DNA of 64,000 bases. Origin: Alicyclobacillus kakegawensis NBRC 103104. Its GTDB lineage: Bacteria > Bacillota > Bacilli > Alicyclobacillales > Alicyclobacillaceae. The position numbers and the translations under genes are program-made. The stretch is from NCBI RefSeq assembly GCF_001552655.1, contig NZ_BCRP01000008.1, forward strand, positions 1 through 64,000. Reading direction: 5' to 3'. Positions 53,394 through 62,265 of this stretch are shown one piece after another. Under the pieces are notes generated by a model. The model ran no database searches and was not told the DNA's origin. It worked only from the letters and a program-made list of their open reading frames with translations. Position 1 is the first letter of the stretch, and each line of letters begins with the position of its first letter.

Positions 53394-55178
53394 ATGGCGG
53401 AATCATGGAACGCGTTTCAGACGGTCACGGACATCACGGCTAACGCGGCTGACAGAGCTACCACGGCCACCATCACGGCCTCAGACAAGATGATGATAAC
53501 ACTGACAGAGCTCGGGATCGACTGTATTTTTGCCAATCTCGGCAGCGATCACCCGGCCATCATCGAATCGTGGGCCAAACTGCGGGCGCAGGGGCAGGCG
53601 ATACCGAGAGTGATTATCTGTCCGCACGAGATGGTTGCACTGAGTGCTGCTCACGGTTACGCGCAGGCTACCGGCCGGCTGCAGGCCGTGTTCGTCCACG
53701 TGGATGTAGGTACGCAAAACCTGGGTGGTGCGCTGCACAACGCCCTGCGTGGTCGGGTGCCTCTGCTCATCTTCGCTGGCGCTTCGCCGGTCACGCTGGA
53801 CGGGGAGAAGACCGGCAGCCGCAACGAGTTCATTCACTATCTCCAAGATACCTCGGACCAGCGTGGGATGGTACGGGCGTATACCAAATGGGATTACGAC
53901 CTGCATGTCGGCGAGAACATCGACTTGGTCATCAAGCGGGCCGCGCAACTGGCCATATCAGAGCCTATGGGCCCGGTGTACCTCATGGCCCCGCGCGAAG
54001 TACTGGAAGAAACGGTCAATCCCGCAGAACCGGTCACACGGCATCTGTCACCGACTCACCCGTCGGGACTGGCCCCTGCCAAAGCGCGGGAAATTGCTGC
54101 CGCCCTCGCCAGTGCGCAATTTCCGCTCATCATCACGAGCTATTTGGGGCGGAATCGGGAAGCGGTGCGCGAACTGGTGGCGCTCAGCGAGGAATGGGCC
54201 GTGCCGGTCATGGAGGCGGGCCCGTACTACATGAACTTCCCGGCTGACCATCCGATGCACTTGGGATACGAGGATTTTGTGCACGAGAACTCTTACCTGC
54301 AGAAAGCGGATGTCGTCTTGGTGCTCGACTCGGACATCCCCTGGATGCCACAAAAATCACGACGCCGGGCGGGATCGACGCTGTTTTGGATTGATGTCGA
54401 TCCGCTCAAAGACACCATTCCTTTGTGGTATTACTCGGGCGAACACGCCTTCCGGGCCGACACCTGCGTGGCCCTGCAGCAGATTCGGGAACAACTTGCC
54501 AACTGCGCAAGGAAGGAATCCGTCCTCAGCGCGCGCCGGTCCTTTGTGGCGGAGGAAGCTCTCCGGCTCCGCAGAGCGTGGGAGGCGGCGGAGCAGTTCC
54601 CAGACGATGGAGTGATAACCCCTGAGTTTCTGACCCGGACGGTGCGCGAGGTGACGGACGAGGACACCGTCATCATCAATGAGGCCATCTCCAATTATCA
54701 GGTGGTCTGGCGACACATACAGGCCAAGAGACTTGGGTGTTTTTTCGGCAGCGGGGCAAGTTCGCTCGGCTGGCACGGCGGCGCAGCCATCGGTGTCAAG
54801 TTGGCTCACCCCGACAAGACGGTGGTGGCGCTTGCCGGGGACGGATCGTACATCTTCAGCGTGCCGTCGGCTGTCCATCTGGCGGCCGCCAAGTATAAAG
54901 CTCCGTTTCTAACCGTGATCTACAACAACGGTGGCTGGAAATCACCCAAATTGTCGACGCTCGCTGTCCATCCGGACGGGTTTGCCAGTCGAGCATCGGA
55001 CTTTCCTGTTGACTTCTACCCGGGTGCTCGATTGGAGAAAGTGGCTGAGGTCATACCCGGCACCTACACGGCTCGGGTGGAGGAACCAGCCAAATTGCGC
55101 GGGGTGTTGGTAGAGGCCCTGAATCACGTTCGAAACGGCCATTCGGCCGTGGTCAACGTGGTGTTGCGGCCATTGTAG
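53394..55178 (+). CDS. thiamine-diphosphate-dependent enzyme (acetolactate synthase-like family)
   Basis: A 594-residue protein with the three-domain layout of ThDP decarboxylases and synthases. The catalytic Glu is in ICPHEMVALSAAHGYA. The central domain runs about 200-370. The cofactor motif is AGDGSYIFSV followed after about 24 residues by NNGGW. ATG 53394 follows AGGGGGAGA. It does not look like housekeeping IlvB, and no small subunit is present. Paired with an MFS transporter and a divergent LysR regulator, it probably decarboxylates an imported 2-oxoacid or carries out a carboligation. The substrate is unknown. Confidence 0.82.
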   Translation: MAESWNAFQTVTDITANAADRATTATITASDKMMITLTELGIDCIFANLGSDHPAIIESWAKLRAQGQAIPRVIICPHEMVALSAAHGYAQATGRLQAVFVHVDVGTQNLGGALHNALRGRVPLLIFAGASPVTLDGEKTGSRNEFIHYLQDTSDQRGMVRAYTKWDYDLHVGENIDLVIKRAAQLAISEPMGPVYLMAPREVLEETVNPAEPVTRHLSPTHPSGLAPAKAREIAAALASAQFPLIITSYLGRNREAVRELVALSEEWAVPVMEAGPYYMNFPADHPMHLGYEDFVHENSYLQKADVVLVLDSDIPWMPQKSRRRAGSTLFWIDVDPLKDTIPLWYYSGEHAFRADTCVALQQIREQLANCARKESVLSARRSFVAEEALRLRRAWEAAEQFPDDGVITPEFLTRTVREVTDEDTVIINEAISNYQVVWRHIQAKRLGCFFGSGASSLGWHGGAAIGVKLAHPDKTVVALAGDGSYIFSVPSAVHLAAAKYKAPFLTVIYNNGGWKSPKLSTLAVHPDGFASRASDFPVDFYPGARLEKVAEVIPGTYTARVEEPAKLRGVLVEALNHVRNGHSAVVNVVLRPL

Positions 55179-55239
55179 TGGAATCATAACCGGGTGGGCG
55201 GTCGGCTGCGCCCGCCTTGGTCTGAGGGGAGTGAGGAAG

Positions 55240-56685
55240 TTGGAAGCAAGCCGTGGATGGAAGCGCTATCATACCGTGTGGGTGTGGCTTCTCGTAGCCT
55301 GGATGGTCAGCGGTGCCGACAGGTCTATCTCTGGCCCTGTTGTCACCTGGATGATTCAAAATAAGGTCTCGTTCATGCTGACCTCGGCCCATCCGTATGC
55401 GCTGGGCGGCCTGATTGGCAGTGTGTTTTTCACCGCGTATATGCTAACGCAGTTTCCCGGCGGATATTTTGGCGACAGGTTTGGCTATCGGCGGGTGATT
55501 GTGGTCAGTCTCATCTGGGCTGGGCTCGCCACGCTGGTAAACGGTTTCCTGTTAACGCTGGTAGGATTCGTGGCGTTGCGTGTCCTGACCGGGCTCGGCG
55601 AGGGCTTGTACTACGCGAACGACAGGACTCTGATTGCTGAGGTCACTCCCTTTGAAAAACGGAGTCTCGGCATGGGGGTGGTGATTGTCGGGTTAGCGTT
55701 GGGTATCACCCTGGCTTCTCTTCTGCCTCCGTATTTAATCAACTGGGGCAATTACATGTTCGGCACCAACGAAGGTTGGAGGATGCCGTTGTTTGTACTG
55801 GGATTGGCGACACTTCTGTGGGGTGTTCTGATAGCTGTCTACTTTCGCAAGCAGCATACCAACCGAGTTGCCTACACGACGACGCTCCTGGGCATTGGCC
55901 GGTACACCGTGGTTTTTTTTGTTGCCATTATGATCGTGTTCGTTGTTTGTGACCGCATTGGCATTCCCAGCTGGCTGGCTTCTGTGATTGAACTGGCGTT
56001 CGCGGTAGTGCTCATCCTGTTCGTTTTTTTCAACAAGGGACGGGAATTGGCTGCCGTTGTACGGAACAAAGACCTGATGCTGATCAACGTAGCCGGTATA
56101 GCGGTGCTGTGGAATTTGTGGTTCTTCGGGTTTTGGGCGGTTTCCATCATCTCCGATGCGGCTCACTCTTCCTTCCTGCAGGCGGCGGTCACCGCCGCCT
56201 TCAACGGCGTAGCGGGCATTCTTGGGTTCCCCGCCGGCGGATGGCTGGCCGATTACGCGGTACGCCGGAATTGGGGGCGAAAGGGATTTTTGGTCACCTT
56301 TACGCTGATACAGGGGCTTTTGACCTGCCTGCTGGGCTGTTACATGATGGTGGGTGGCCATTCCATCGTCTTGATGGGCGTCATCCTCTTCATCACCAGC
56401 CTATTCTTCAATGCCCTGCAGCCGATGATGCACGCGATGGTCGGGGACATCGCCCGCCCGAAGCAGCGCGGGGCCGCATTTGGCATGCTGAACCTGTTTG
56501 GTGAAACGGGAGCGGTTCTGTCGCCCGCACTGGGCGGCACTCTGCGTGATGCCACGGGAAATTGGACGGCGGCCGTCTTGCTCGACGCTGGGGTGATTCT
56601 GTTCAGTTTCCTGTTGCTGCTATTTGTCAATCAGAAGCGCGGCGAGGCGGCTGCGGCGTGGGCGGAGGAGTCGCTGAGAGGCTGA
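55240..56685 (+). CDS. MFS transporter
   Basis: A 481-residue protein with about 12 membrane segments. Motif A is GDRFGYRR after TM2, with DRSISGPVV in TM1 and LTGLGEGLYYANDRTLIAE in TM4. TTG 55240 is chosen because GAGGGGA touches the upstream GTG 55231. It is co-directional with, and 60 bases behind, the ThDP enzyme and likely carries its substrate. Acid sugars and aromatic acids are typical cargo in this part of the superfamily. Confidence 0.82.
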   Translation: MEASRGWKRYHTVWVWLLVAWMVSGADRSISGPVVTWMIQNKVSFMLTSAHPYALGGLIGSVFFTAYMLTQFPGGYFGDRFGYRRVIVVSLIWAGLATLVNGFLLTLVGFVALRVLTGLGEGLYYANDRTLIAEVTPFEKRSLGMGVVIVGLALGITLASLLPPYLINWGNYMFGTNEGWRMPLFVLGLATLLWGVLIAVYFRKQHTNRVAYTTTLLGIGRYTVVFFVAIMIVFVVCDRIGIPSWLASVIELAFAVVLILFVFFNKGRELAAVVRNKDLMLINVAGIAVLWNLWFFGFWAVSIISDAAHSSFLQAAVTAAFNGVAGILGFPAGGWLADYAVRRNWGRKGFLVTFTLIQGLLTCLLGCYMMVGGHSIVLMGVILFITSLFFNALQPMMHAMVGDIARPKQRGAAFGMLNLFGETGAVLSPALGGTLRDATGNWTAAVLLDAGVILFSFLLLLFVNQKRGEAAAAWAEESLRG

Positions 56686-56829
56686 TGTCCATTTCCGCCC
56701 GTGAGCGAGCATTGCGGTGCCAGGCGGCGGGAGAGCAGGCGCGGGCGGATGGCAGAGTCCCATTCGCCCACTTGTCAGGCACCGGCTGCGACGGCTGGCC
56801 AGGCGTCTCTTTCCCTTCTCTCGGAGCGT

Positions 56830-57345
56830 CAGCCTCCGTAATACACGGCGCAGGTTTTCACCTAGCTGTAAAACTCGATCGCGGCCTGGCCCTGCTCTCA
56901 GGTGTGCGAGCTCGACCATTTCATGCCGCCAAACGGGGCCTAGTACTCTACGCCGGCGGTCTCAGGTTGACCCGGACCATGCCAGCCTGCGCCGGGGCGT
57001 GATCCGTTGCCACGCCGGTCGCTACAATCGGTTGGATGTAATAGCCGTTGCCAAGGTCGGCGCTGGCCGGACCCACGGCCAGCGTCCGCGCATCGGTTTT
57101 CACTATTCTGACATACGACCGCACCTTGTTCGTATTGCGCCCTGGAAGCCACAGGGCCAAGATAGGAGGCCGGATCGAGCGCGTGTCCAAGCGGCGTCTG
57201 TTGCAGCCCTCGGGCGATCGCGTCCACGCGTGCCTGGAAAACGCTCTGATAGCCAGCTCCCTGCATTCTAGCACCACCCGTTCGTCGCCAATCCATTTTT
57301 TGAATCCACAGGACCACCTCCATCCAAGATGCATAGGCAGCAAAG
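56830..57345 (-). pseudogene. aldehyde dehydrogenase, C-terminal remnant with stops and frameshifts
   Basis: Reading the minus strand across frames recovers GYQSVFQARVDAIARGLQQT, then ALDPASYLGPVASRAQYEQ, then ADLGNGYYIQPIVATGV, then GMVRVNL and TAGVEY-stop-APFGGMKWSS, then EQGQAAIEFY-stop-VKTCAVYY. These are consecutive blocks of the last 190 residues of an ALDH, with the TAGVEYQAPFGG style typical of ketoglutarate-semialdehyde dehydrogenases. Several stops and frame changes exist, and the catalytic Cys/Glu region is missing. It is a dead gene of the sugar-acid region. Confidence 0.8.
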
Positions 57346-57368
57346 ACCCCGCGCAGGGTGCCGACGGA

Positions 57369-58307
57369 TCATCGTATGCGGACGACCGGTATGCCTAAGC
57401 CGGCTGCACCCAATTCGGAATCGGTTGCCGACGGGGCATAGCGTTTGAGCAGTTCCAGGCCAATGGCGGCCCGGCGGACCCGCTCCCGGGTTAAGGCAAC
57501 TGCCGTATCTTCGAGATGGCTGCCAGAAGGGTAAATGTTGGGGGCGTTTCGCAACCCGAATTTGATATAGACGGGAGAGAGTATCCGCACAATCTCGGGT
57601 AATTCATAGTGGCGGACGAAGCCGCCAAAATCGTCCGGCGCTTCGACGTACATGTCAATCGGGATGTCCACCACCTGGCGCACCGCCGCCAGCCGGGGCA
57701 GGGTCTGATCGGACGCGATGTTGAACGTGCTGGCTCCAAGTTGTTGCAGGATGCGAATAGAGACGGGATTGGACGCCCCTTGCAGGACCGACACCTTGAC
57801 CACCAGATCGGCGGGGAGCTTGCCGAGGGCTTTAAACTCGTTGACCAGCCAGACGAGCCCCTCATCGGCCACCAACACGCTGCGGATGCCCAAGCTGCAG
57901 GCGCGGTGGATGTCTTCCAAGGCGTACACAAGTTGGTCCATGCCCGCGTGGCGCCAGCCGATGTTCTTGCCAGCCTGTGTCAAAGGCTGGGCGGCGACGT
58001 CAAAGGGCGCCCGCGGCCCAACAAACAGGCAGACCTCGATTTGGTTTTCATAGCCGAGTTCCGCCATCTCCAGGATTTCCTCATCCTTGAGCAGCAGGAT
58101 ACCTGATCCCTGCGAGATTCGGTGCACCCGGATTCCGTGCCGGTGCACCTCCTCAATGACGGCACGCATCGCTTTCGGCCCTTCGACGCTCGGGATCTCC
58201 ACGCGGTATTGCGATCCGTCCGGAAACCGCTTCTGCGATGTGGGCAACTCGTACGCGTCGCCCGTGGGGAGATTGAGCGCTTTCAAGCCCTCTTTTGCCC
58301 ATTCCAT
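57369..58307 (-). CDS. TIM-barrel protein, U32-peptidase-like, function unknown
   Basis: A 312-residue soluble protein without signal peptide. Repeating beta-alpha units (YRVEIPSVEGPKAMRAVIEE, IRVHRISQGSGILLL, DLVVKVSVLQGASNPVSI, STFNIASDQTLPRLAAV, PIDMYVEAPDDFGGF, IVRILSPVYIKFGLRN) suggest a TIM barrel, and the wording recalls small proteins annotated as U32-family peptidases. I cannot assign an active site. ATG 58307 is chosen because AAAGGGA overlaps the upstream GTG 58316. It sits 31 bases after a FadR-type regulator on the same strand, so it is probably in that regulator's operon and in sugar-acid metabolism. Confidence 0.6.
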   Translation of the reverse strand: MEWAKEGLKALNLPTGDAYELPTSQKRFPDGSQYRVEIPSVEGPKAMRAVIEEVHRHGIRVHRISQGSGILLLKDEEILEMAELGYENQIEVCLFVGPRAPFDVAAQPLTQAGKNIGWRHAGMDQLVYALEDIHRACSLGIRSVLVADEGLVWLVNEFKALGKLPADLVVKVSVLQGASNPVSIRILQQLGASTFNIASDQTLPRLAAVRQVVDIPIDMYVEAPDDFGGFVRHYELPEIVRILSPVYIKFGLRNAPNIYPSGSHLEDTAVALTRERVRRAAIGLELLKRYAPSATDSELGAAGLGIPVVRIR

Positions 58308-58338
58308 GTGCAACACTCCCTTTCCACGTGGTATCGGT

Positions 58339-59007
58339 CTATCTCATTTCGCTCAATATGTAGGCCATCATGTCGTCGACGTGCGAGGCCATCAGCGATT
58401 TCGCTTGTTCCGCGTTCCTTTGGTTGAGAGCGGCGGCAATCATCAGGTGATAGTGTGCGGCTTTCTCAATCATCCCAGGTATCATGTTCGTGAAGCTGCG
58501 GCCTTGATGAAATTGGCCTTCAATGCACCGGAACATGCCCAAGAGAATCTCGTTGTGTGCGGCCTGAGCAATCAAGCGATGAAACTGGACATCCGATTCG
58601 AGAAAGTCCTGGCGACGTTCAACCAGCTCGGACATGAGTTCCGCTGCCTGGCGGATGCTCTCCATCTCATTCATGAACCCGCGCTGCGCCGCGAGAAACG
58701 CCAGTTCGGGCTCAAGCAGTCGTCTGGCTTCGAATAAATCTTTCAGGGATGCGGCGTTCAACCCAGGGTTCAAAGCCTGTGTGGCGGCCAAATCGGTACG
58801 GACGAACATGCCGCGTCCTTGTTCAATCGTGATGATGTCGCGGTGTTCCAAGATGCGCAGAACCTCGCGCAGGGTGGATATGCCGACATTCAGTTCTTCC
58901 GATAACTTTTGTATCGTCGGCAGGCGGTCTCCGGGGCGCCAGATGCCCCGGCGGATGTATTCTTCGATGGTCGTCAGCGTCGCTTCGAAGACGCCTTGCT
59001 TTGTCAT
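58339..59007 (-). CDS. GntR-family regulator, FadR/FCD type
   Basis: A 222-residue regulator. The winged helix covers residues 8-72 (GIWRPGDRLPTIQKLSEELN, ISTLREVLRILE, GRGMFV); residues 85-215 are the helical FCD domain with the metal-ligand pattern around DVQFHRLIAQAAHN and HYHLMIAA. ATG 59007 follows AGGAG. It is divergent from the MFS remnant and dehydratase and likely controls the sugar-acid genes on both sides. Regulators of this type often sense hexonates or uronates. Confidence 0.9.
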   Translation of the reverse strand: MTKQGVFEATLTTIEEYIRRGIWRPGDRLPTIQKLSEELNVGISTLREVLRILEHRDIITIEQGRGMFVRTDLAATQALNPGLNAASLKDLFEARRLLEPELAFLAAQRGFMNEMESIRQAAELMSELVERRQDFLESDVQFHRLIAQAAHNEILLGMFRCIEGQFHQGRSFTNMIPGMIEKAAHYHLMIAAALNQRNAEQAKSLMASHVDDMMAYILSEMR

Positions 59008-59056
59008 CAGCTGTCGTCACTCCTGCCCTGCTCGTGGGGATACTCTTACGGGACAA

Positions 59057-59066
59057 ATCATATGAT
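59057..59066. promoter_or_regulatory. candidate FadR-type operator
   Basis: The 10-bp palindrome ATCATATGAT lies 50 bases upstream of the GntR gene, and a related TGATCATAT stands at about 59153. Short AT-rich dyads of this kind are common FCD-regulator sites; support is by position only. Confidence 0.3.
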
Positions 59067-59287
59067 GAATATGAGCATCTCGTCAACAGAGTTGTTGTTA
59101 TTAGCTGAATACATCGGGTCTTAGCGTAAATTTAGCTGAGAATCACGCTCATTGATCATATCTATTTTCTCTTGTACAATGGCGAATGTGTCCAGAGTGT
59201 TAGTAAAACTGTGTCAAAAAGGGGGTGCACATTCGGGCATACGCACGAAAGGGCATCGGTGGTGCCACGATATTCTGCTCGTACCCG

Positions 59288-59301
59288 TGAAAACGCTTTA
59301 C
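59288..59301 (+). promoter_or_regulatory. cre-like site upstream of MFS remnant
   Basis: TGAAAACGCTTTAC matches the CcpA cre consensus (TGAAAGCGCTTTCA type) at 11 of 14 positions and lies 23 bases before the MFS start, a position compatible with catabolite repression. Confidence 0.4.
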
Positions 59302-59323
59302 GTCGTGGCGGGAGGGTTGCAGC

Positions 59324-59831
59324 ATGAAAGAACCGAACTCGACAGTGGTGGGCATAGCCGCCGTGAGCGGGAGGCGGGCGCGGACACGCCGGCGGTACGT
59401 CATCCTGACGGTGCTGTTTATCAGTACGGCGCTCAACTACCTGGATAGGAGCAACATCTCGGTGGCCGCTCCGTTCATCAAGTCGGACCTGCACCTCAAC
59501 TCGGTCACACTGGGGCTCATCTTTTCCGCCTTTGGTTGGACCTACGCCCTGTTGCAGATTCCCGGCGGTTGGGTGCTCGATCGCCTGGGCCCGCGCTTTA
59601 CGTACGGTCTCGCGATGTTTTTCTGGTCGATTTTCACGCTCTTGCAAGCGTTTACGCGCGGATTTGGTCTCTTGTTTGGGCTTCGTCTAGGCTTGGGCAT
59701 GACCGAGGCGCCTATCGACCCATCATTTTAATGGAGCGCTGTTGTTTGTGGGCGCGGTTGTCATCATCGGTGCTTTGTCCTACTTGTTTTTGGTGGGGAG
59801 TGTGAAACGGATTGTGGTCGATGTCGACTAA
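59324..59831 (+). pseudogene. MFS transporter (anion:cation symporter type), internally deleted
   Basis: The first 130 codons are a good N terminus of a GudP-type hexonate transporter: STALNYLDRSNISVAAPF, IPGGWVLDRLGPR, RLGLGMTEAP. The frame then ends at PIDPSF. Immediately after, another frame reads GALLFVGAVVIIGALSYLFL and VGSVKRIVVDVD-stop, the normal C-terminal segment of the same kind of protein. About 270 codons between have been lost. The start retains GGAGGG. A full relative lies at 62266. Confidence 0.82.
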
Positions 59832-59866
59832 GGTGTTGATAATCTCTCGGAATCGGGGTGAATCAA

Positions 59867-62098
59867 GTGACACGGTTGACCATAGACAACCCAGTGAATC
59901 CCTACACATGGAACGTTCAGGGCAAGGCCAACGAGCCGATCACGGTGGCCGGGTTGCTGGACAAGGCGCGCATGATTCTGGGCGCTGAGGTGGCGGACAT
60001 TCCGGTTACCTGGACACTGGACGAGATCTACACGCGGCTGGAGGAAAATGCGCCGCGCATCGCCATCATCGGCGGATCTTGGGACCACCCAGCGCACGTG
60101 ATGGACCTCTGGACCGTTGCCCGATCCGCACTCTCCCTGTGGACTCATGGTGCGGTTCCGTTCTACGCCGCCATTCCGGTCCTGTGCGATGGCACTGCCC
60201 AGAACACGATGGGCATGAGCTACTCCCTGCAGGGCCGTCAGGCCATCGCCGCGATGGTCGTCAATCACCTGGAGGCGCAGTCGTACCACGGGGCGTTCGT
60301 GATTCAAAGCTGTGACAAACAGCCCTTTGGCGTGCTGTGCGGATTGGCCCACCTGGACGTGATTCGCCGTCGTCGCGGCGAGGCGCCTGTGATGGCGACG
60401 TTTGCCCCGGTGCACGTGCTGAAGGGCGGAACGATTCCGGAGAAGCTGCGGGCGGAACTGGAGGCTGTGGCAGAGCGCGCGGAAACGATGGGCCTGTCCA
60501 ACATCGCTTACGACTTGCGGGACGCCATGGCGTACATCCTGCAATGTTCTTCCAACACCGCCTTTCAAGGGGTGCTCACCCGGGCGGTGAAAGAGGGGGT
60601 CATCACGCACGCGCAGCACAAGCTCTACGAGCAGGTGTTGGCGGTCAACACCTGTGACCCAGCGGGCGGCATCTGCGCCTTTCACGGGACGGGAAACAGC
60701 TCCCGCGACGCGATGGCCGGACTAGGGCTGGTGCACCCAGCGGTGGAGCTGTTGACCGTGCCCCCGACCCGGGAGCAAGTAGACGAATGCGTCTCGGCGC
60801 TGCTTGCGATCATCAACAAACCGCAGTTCAGCGTGTCCCAGCTCATCCGGGCCAACATCCGCAACGCCATCAAGATTCACAGTGCGGCGGGCGGATCGAC
60901 CAACTTGATGATGCACATCGTCGCCGCGATGGTCTATGCGGGACAACCGTACAGCCTGTACGACGTGGAGCGGGTGTGTCAGGAGCACCCCATCCCCGAC
61001 TTGTTCGACTACAGCCTGACGCAGGGGCGGGACATCTACGCCCTGGCGCTACAGTGCGGGGCCGGGTATTCGCGCGGTATGGAGACGCTCATCCACGAGT
61101 TGGTGGAACACGGAGTTCCGATGGACCTCGACGCGCCCACCATCACGGGCGCCACCTGGCGCGAACGCCTGCAGGACAAAAGAGGGTTGGCCGCATCCAA
61201 CGTCCCGGACAATCCCATCATTCTTTCGACGCCGAGGCGGCCGTTCAGCGGCGTGGACGTGCTCCGAAGCAACTTCTTCACGAGCGCGGTCGTCAAGATC
61301 AGCGGCATGCCCACCGCGCAACTGGATGAGTTCGACGACAAGCTGGCGGTGGTCGTCTATTTTCAGGATGAGGAGGAGGCCAACCAGCACCTGCTGGACA
61401 CGCGGCTGGCGGAGCGCTGGCGCGCCGACCGCATGGTCGATCCGGCCGTCCTTCGCCAGCTGTATCGGCACAACGGTGGCTCGGAGCTGCCGACGGACGA
61501 CTACGACGCCCTGTTTCGCGAGATGATTGAGCGTCGTCTGCTCAAGGTGGCGGTGGTCATCGCCGGGCAGGGGCCGGAAGCGTACGGGATGCCGGAGATG
61601 TTCACGCCGATGCAGCACATCAACGCCAACCGCGCGCTGCAGAAACTGTCGGTTCTGCTCAGTGACGGCCGTTACTCGGGGGTCACCTACGGGGCGGCGA
61701 TTGGTCACGTGACGCCAGAGGCGCTGTCGGACGGAGGCATTCTCTATTTGCAGACAGGGGACGTCGTGCAACTGGCGTTCCGGAAAAAGCGCATCGATTT
61801 GCTCGACGACACGGCGCTGCGGCATGGCCGAGTGCGGCCGGCGGCGGATGGCTGGCAAGCCAACCGGACGCAGTTGGCCGAGGCGCGCAAGCGGCGCATG
61901 CTGGCGAGGCGCCGGCGCATTGCGGCAGCCAACCGGCTGACGCACTGCACGGACGCGGCGCATGGCGTGGTGCCGCTGGAGGTGTGGGAGGAGGCTGTGG
62001 AGAACCAAGCAGAGAGCGGGGGTGAAGCGGGTGAAAATCGCCAGCATCGAATTGTTTCCGGTACCGCCTCGCTGACTGTTTCTCAAACTGACCCGTGA
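59867..62098 (+). CDS. IlvD/Edd-family dehydratase (sugar-acid dehydratase, YjhG/YagF-like)
   Basis: About 743 residues, longer than IlvD or Edd (near 560-610) and in the range of YjhG/YagF xylonate dehydratases. Fe-S cysteines are probably those in VIQSCDKQPFG and AVNTCDPAGG; IHSAAGGSTNLMMH and SDGRYSGVTYGAAIGHVTPEA are standard blocks. It would dehydrate an aldonic acid to a 2-keto-3-deoxy acid. GTG 59867 follows CGGGGTGA; an earlier GTG 59858 is less well placed. The last 20 codons read through the start of a dgoD-like remnant, so the native C terminus may have been altered. Confidence 0.85.
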   Translation: MTRLTIDNPVNPYTWNVQGKANEPITVAGLLDKARMILGAEVADIPVTWTLDEIYTRLEENAPRIAIIGGSWDHPAHVMDLWTVARSALSLWTHGAVPFYAAIPVLCDGTAQNTMGMSYSLQGRQAIAAMVVNHLEAQSYHGAFVIQSCDKQPFGVLCGLAHLDVIRRRRGEAPVMATFAPVHVLKGGTIPEKLRAELEAVAERAETMGLSNIAYDLRDAMAYILQCSSNTAFQGVLTRAVKEGVITHAQHKLYEQVLAVNTCDPAGGICAFHGTGNSSRDAMAGLGLVHPAVELLTVPPTREQVDECVSALLAIINKPQFSVSQLIRANIRNAIKIHSAAGGSTNLMMHIVAAMVYAGQPYSLYDVERVCQEHPIPDLFDYSLTQGRDIYALALQCGAGYSRGMETLIHELVEHGVPMDLDAPTITGATWRERLQDKRGLAASNVPDNPIILSTPRRPFSGVDVLRSNFFTSAVVKISGMPTAQLDEFDDKLAVVVYFQDEEEANQHLLDTRLAERWRADRMVDPAVLRQLYRHNGGSELPTDDYDALFREMIERRLLKVAVVIAGQGPEAYGMPEMFTPMQHINANRALQKLSVLLSDGRYSGVTYGAAIGHVTPEALSDGGILYLQTGDVVQLAFRKKRIDLLDDTALRHGRVRPAADGWQANRTQLAEARKRRMLARRRRIAAANRLTHCTDAAHGVVPLEVWEEAVENQAESGGEAGENRQHRIVSGTASLTVSQTDP

Positions 62099-62172
62099 GG
62101 ACGGGATACCGGGGTGGGGGTGAGCCCATTGTCGAATGGCGCGCGCGGACGGTGGAGGCGGCCGGGCGTGAA
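62031..62172 (+). pseudogene. mandelate-racemase/galactonate-dehydratase-like N-terminal remnant
   Basis: In a frame different from the dehydratase, GTG 62031 begins VKIASIELFPVPPR, then a TGA where Trp is expected, then LFLKLTREDGIPGWG; after one extra G the neighbouring frame continues GEPIVEWRARTVEAAGRE. This is the start of a DgoD-type enolase-superfamily dehydratase, about 45 codons long, broken by a stop and a frameshift and then lost. A ribosome site (GGGGGTGAAG) still precedes it. Confidence 0.78.
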
Positions 62173-62265
62173 AATTTGGCATCGCCGTCCGCAAGCGGCG
62201 AATGCGCCTGTAAGCACATGATTTCTTTCTTAGGCTCGTTGCTCAGCCGGTTGGGGGAGGTAGTC

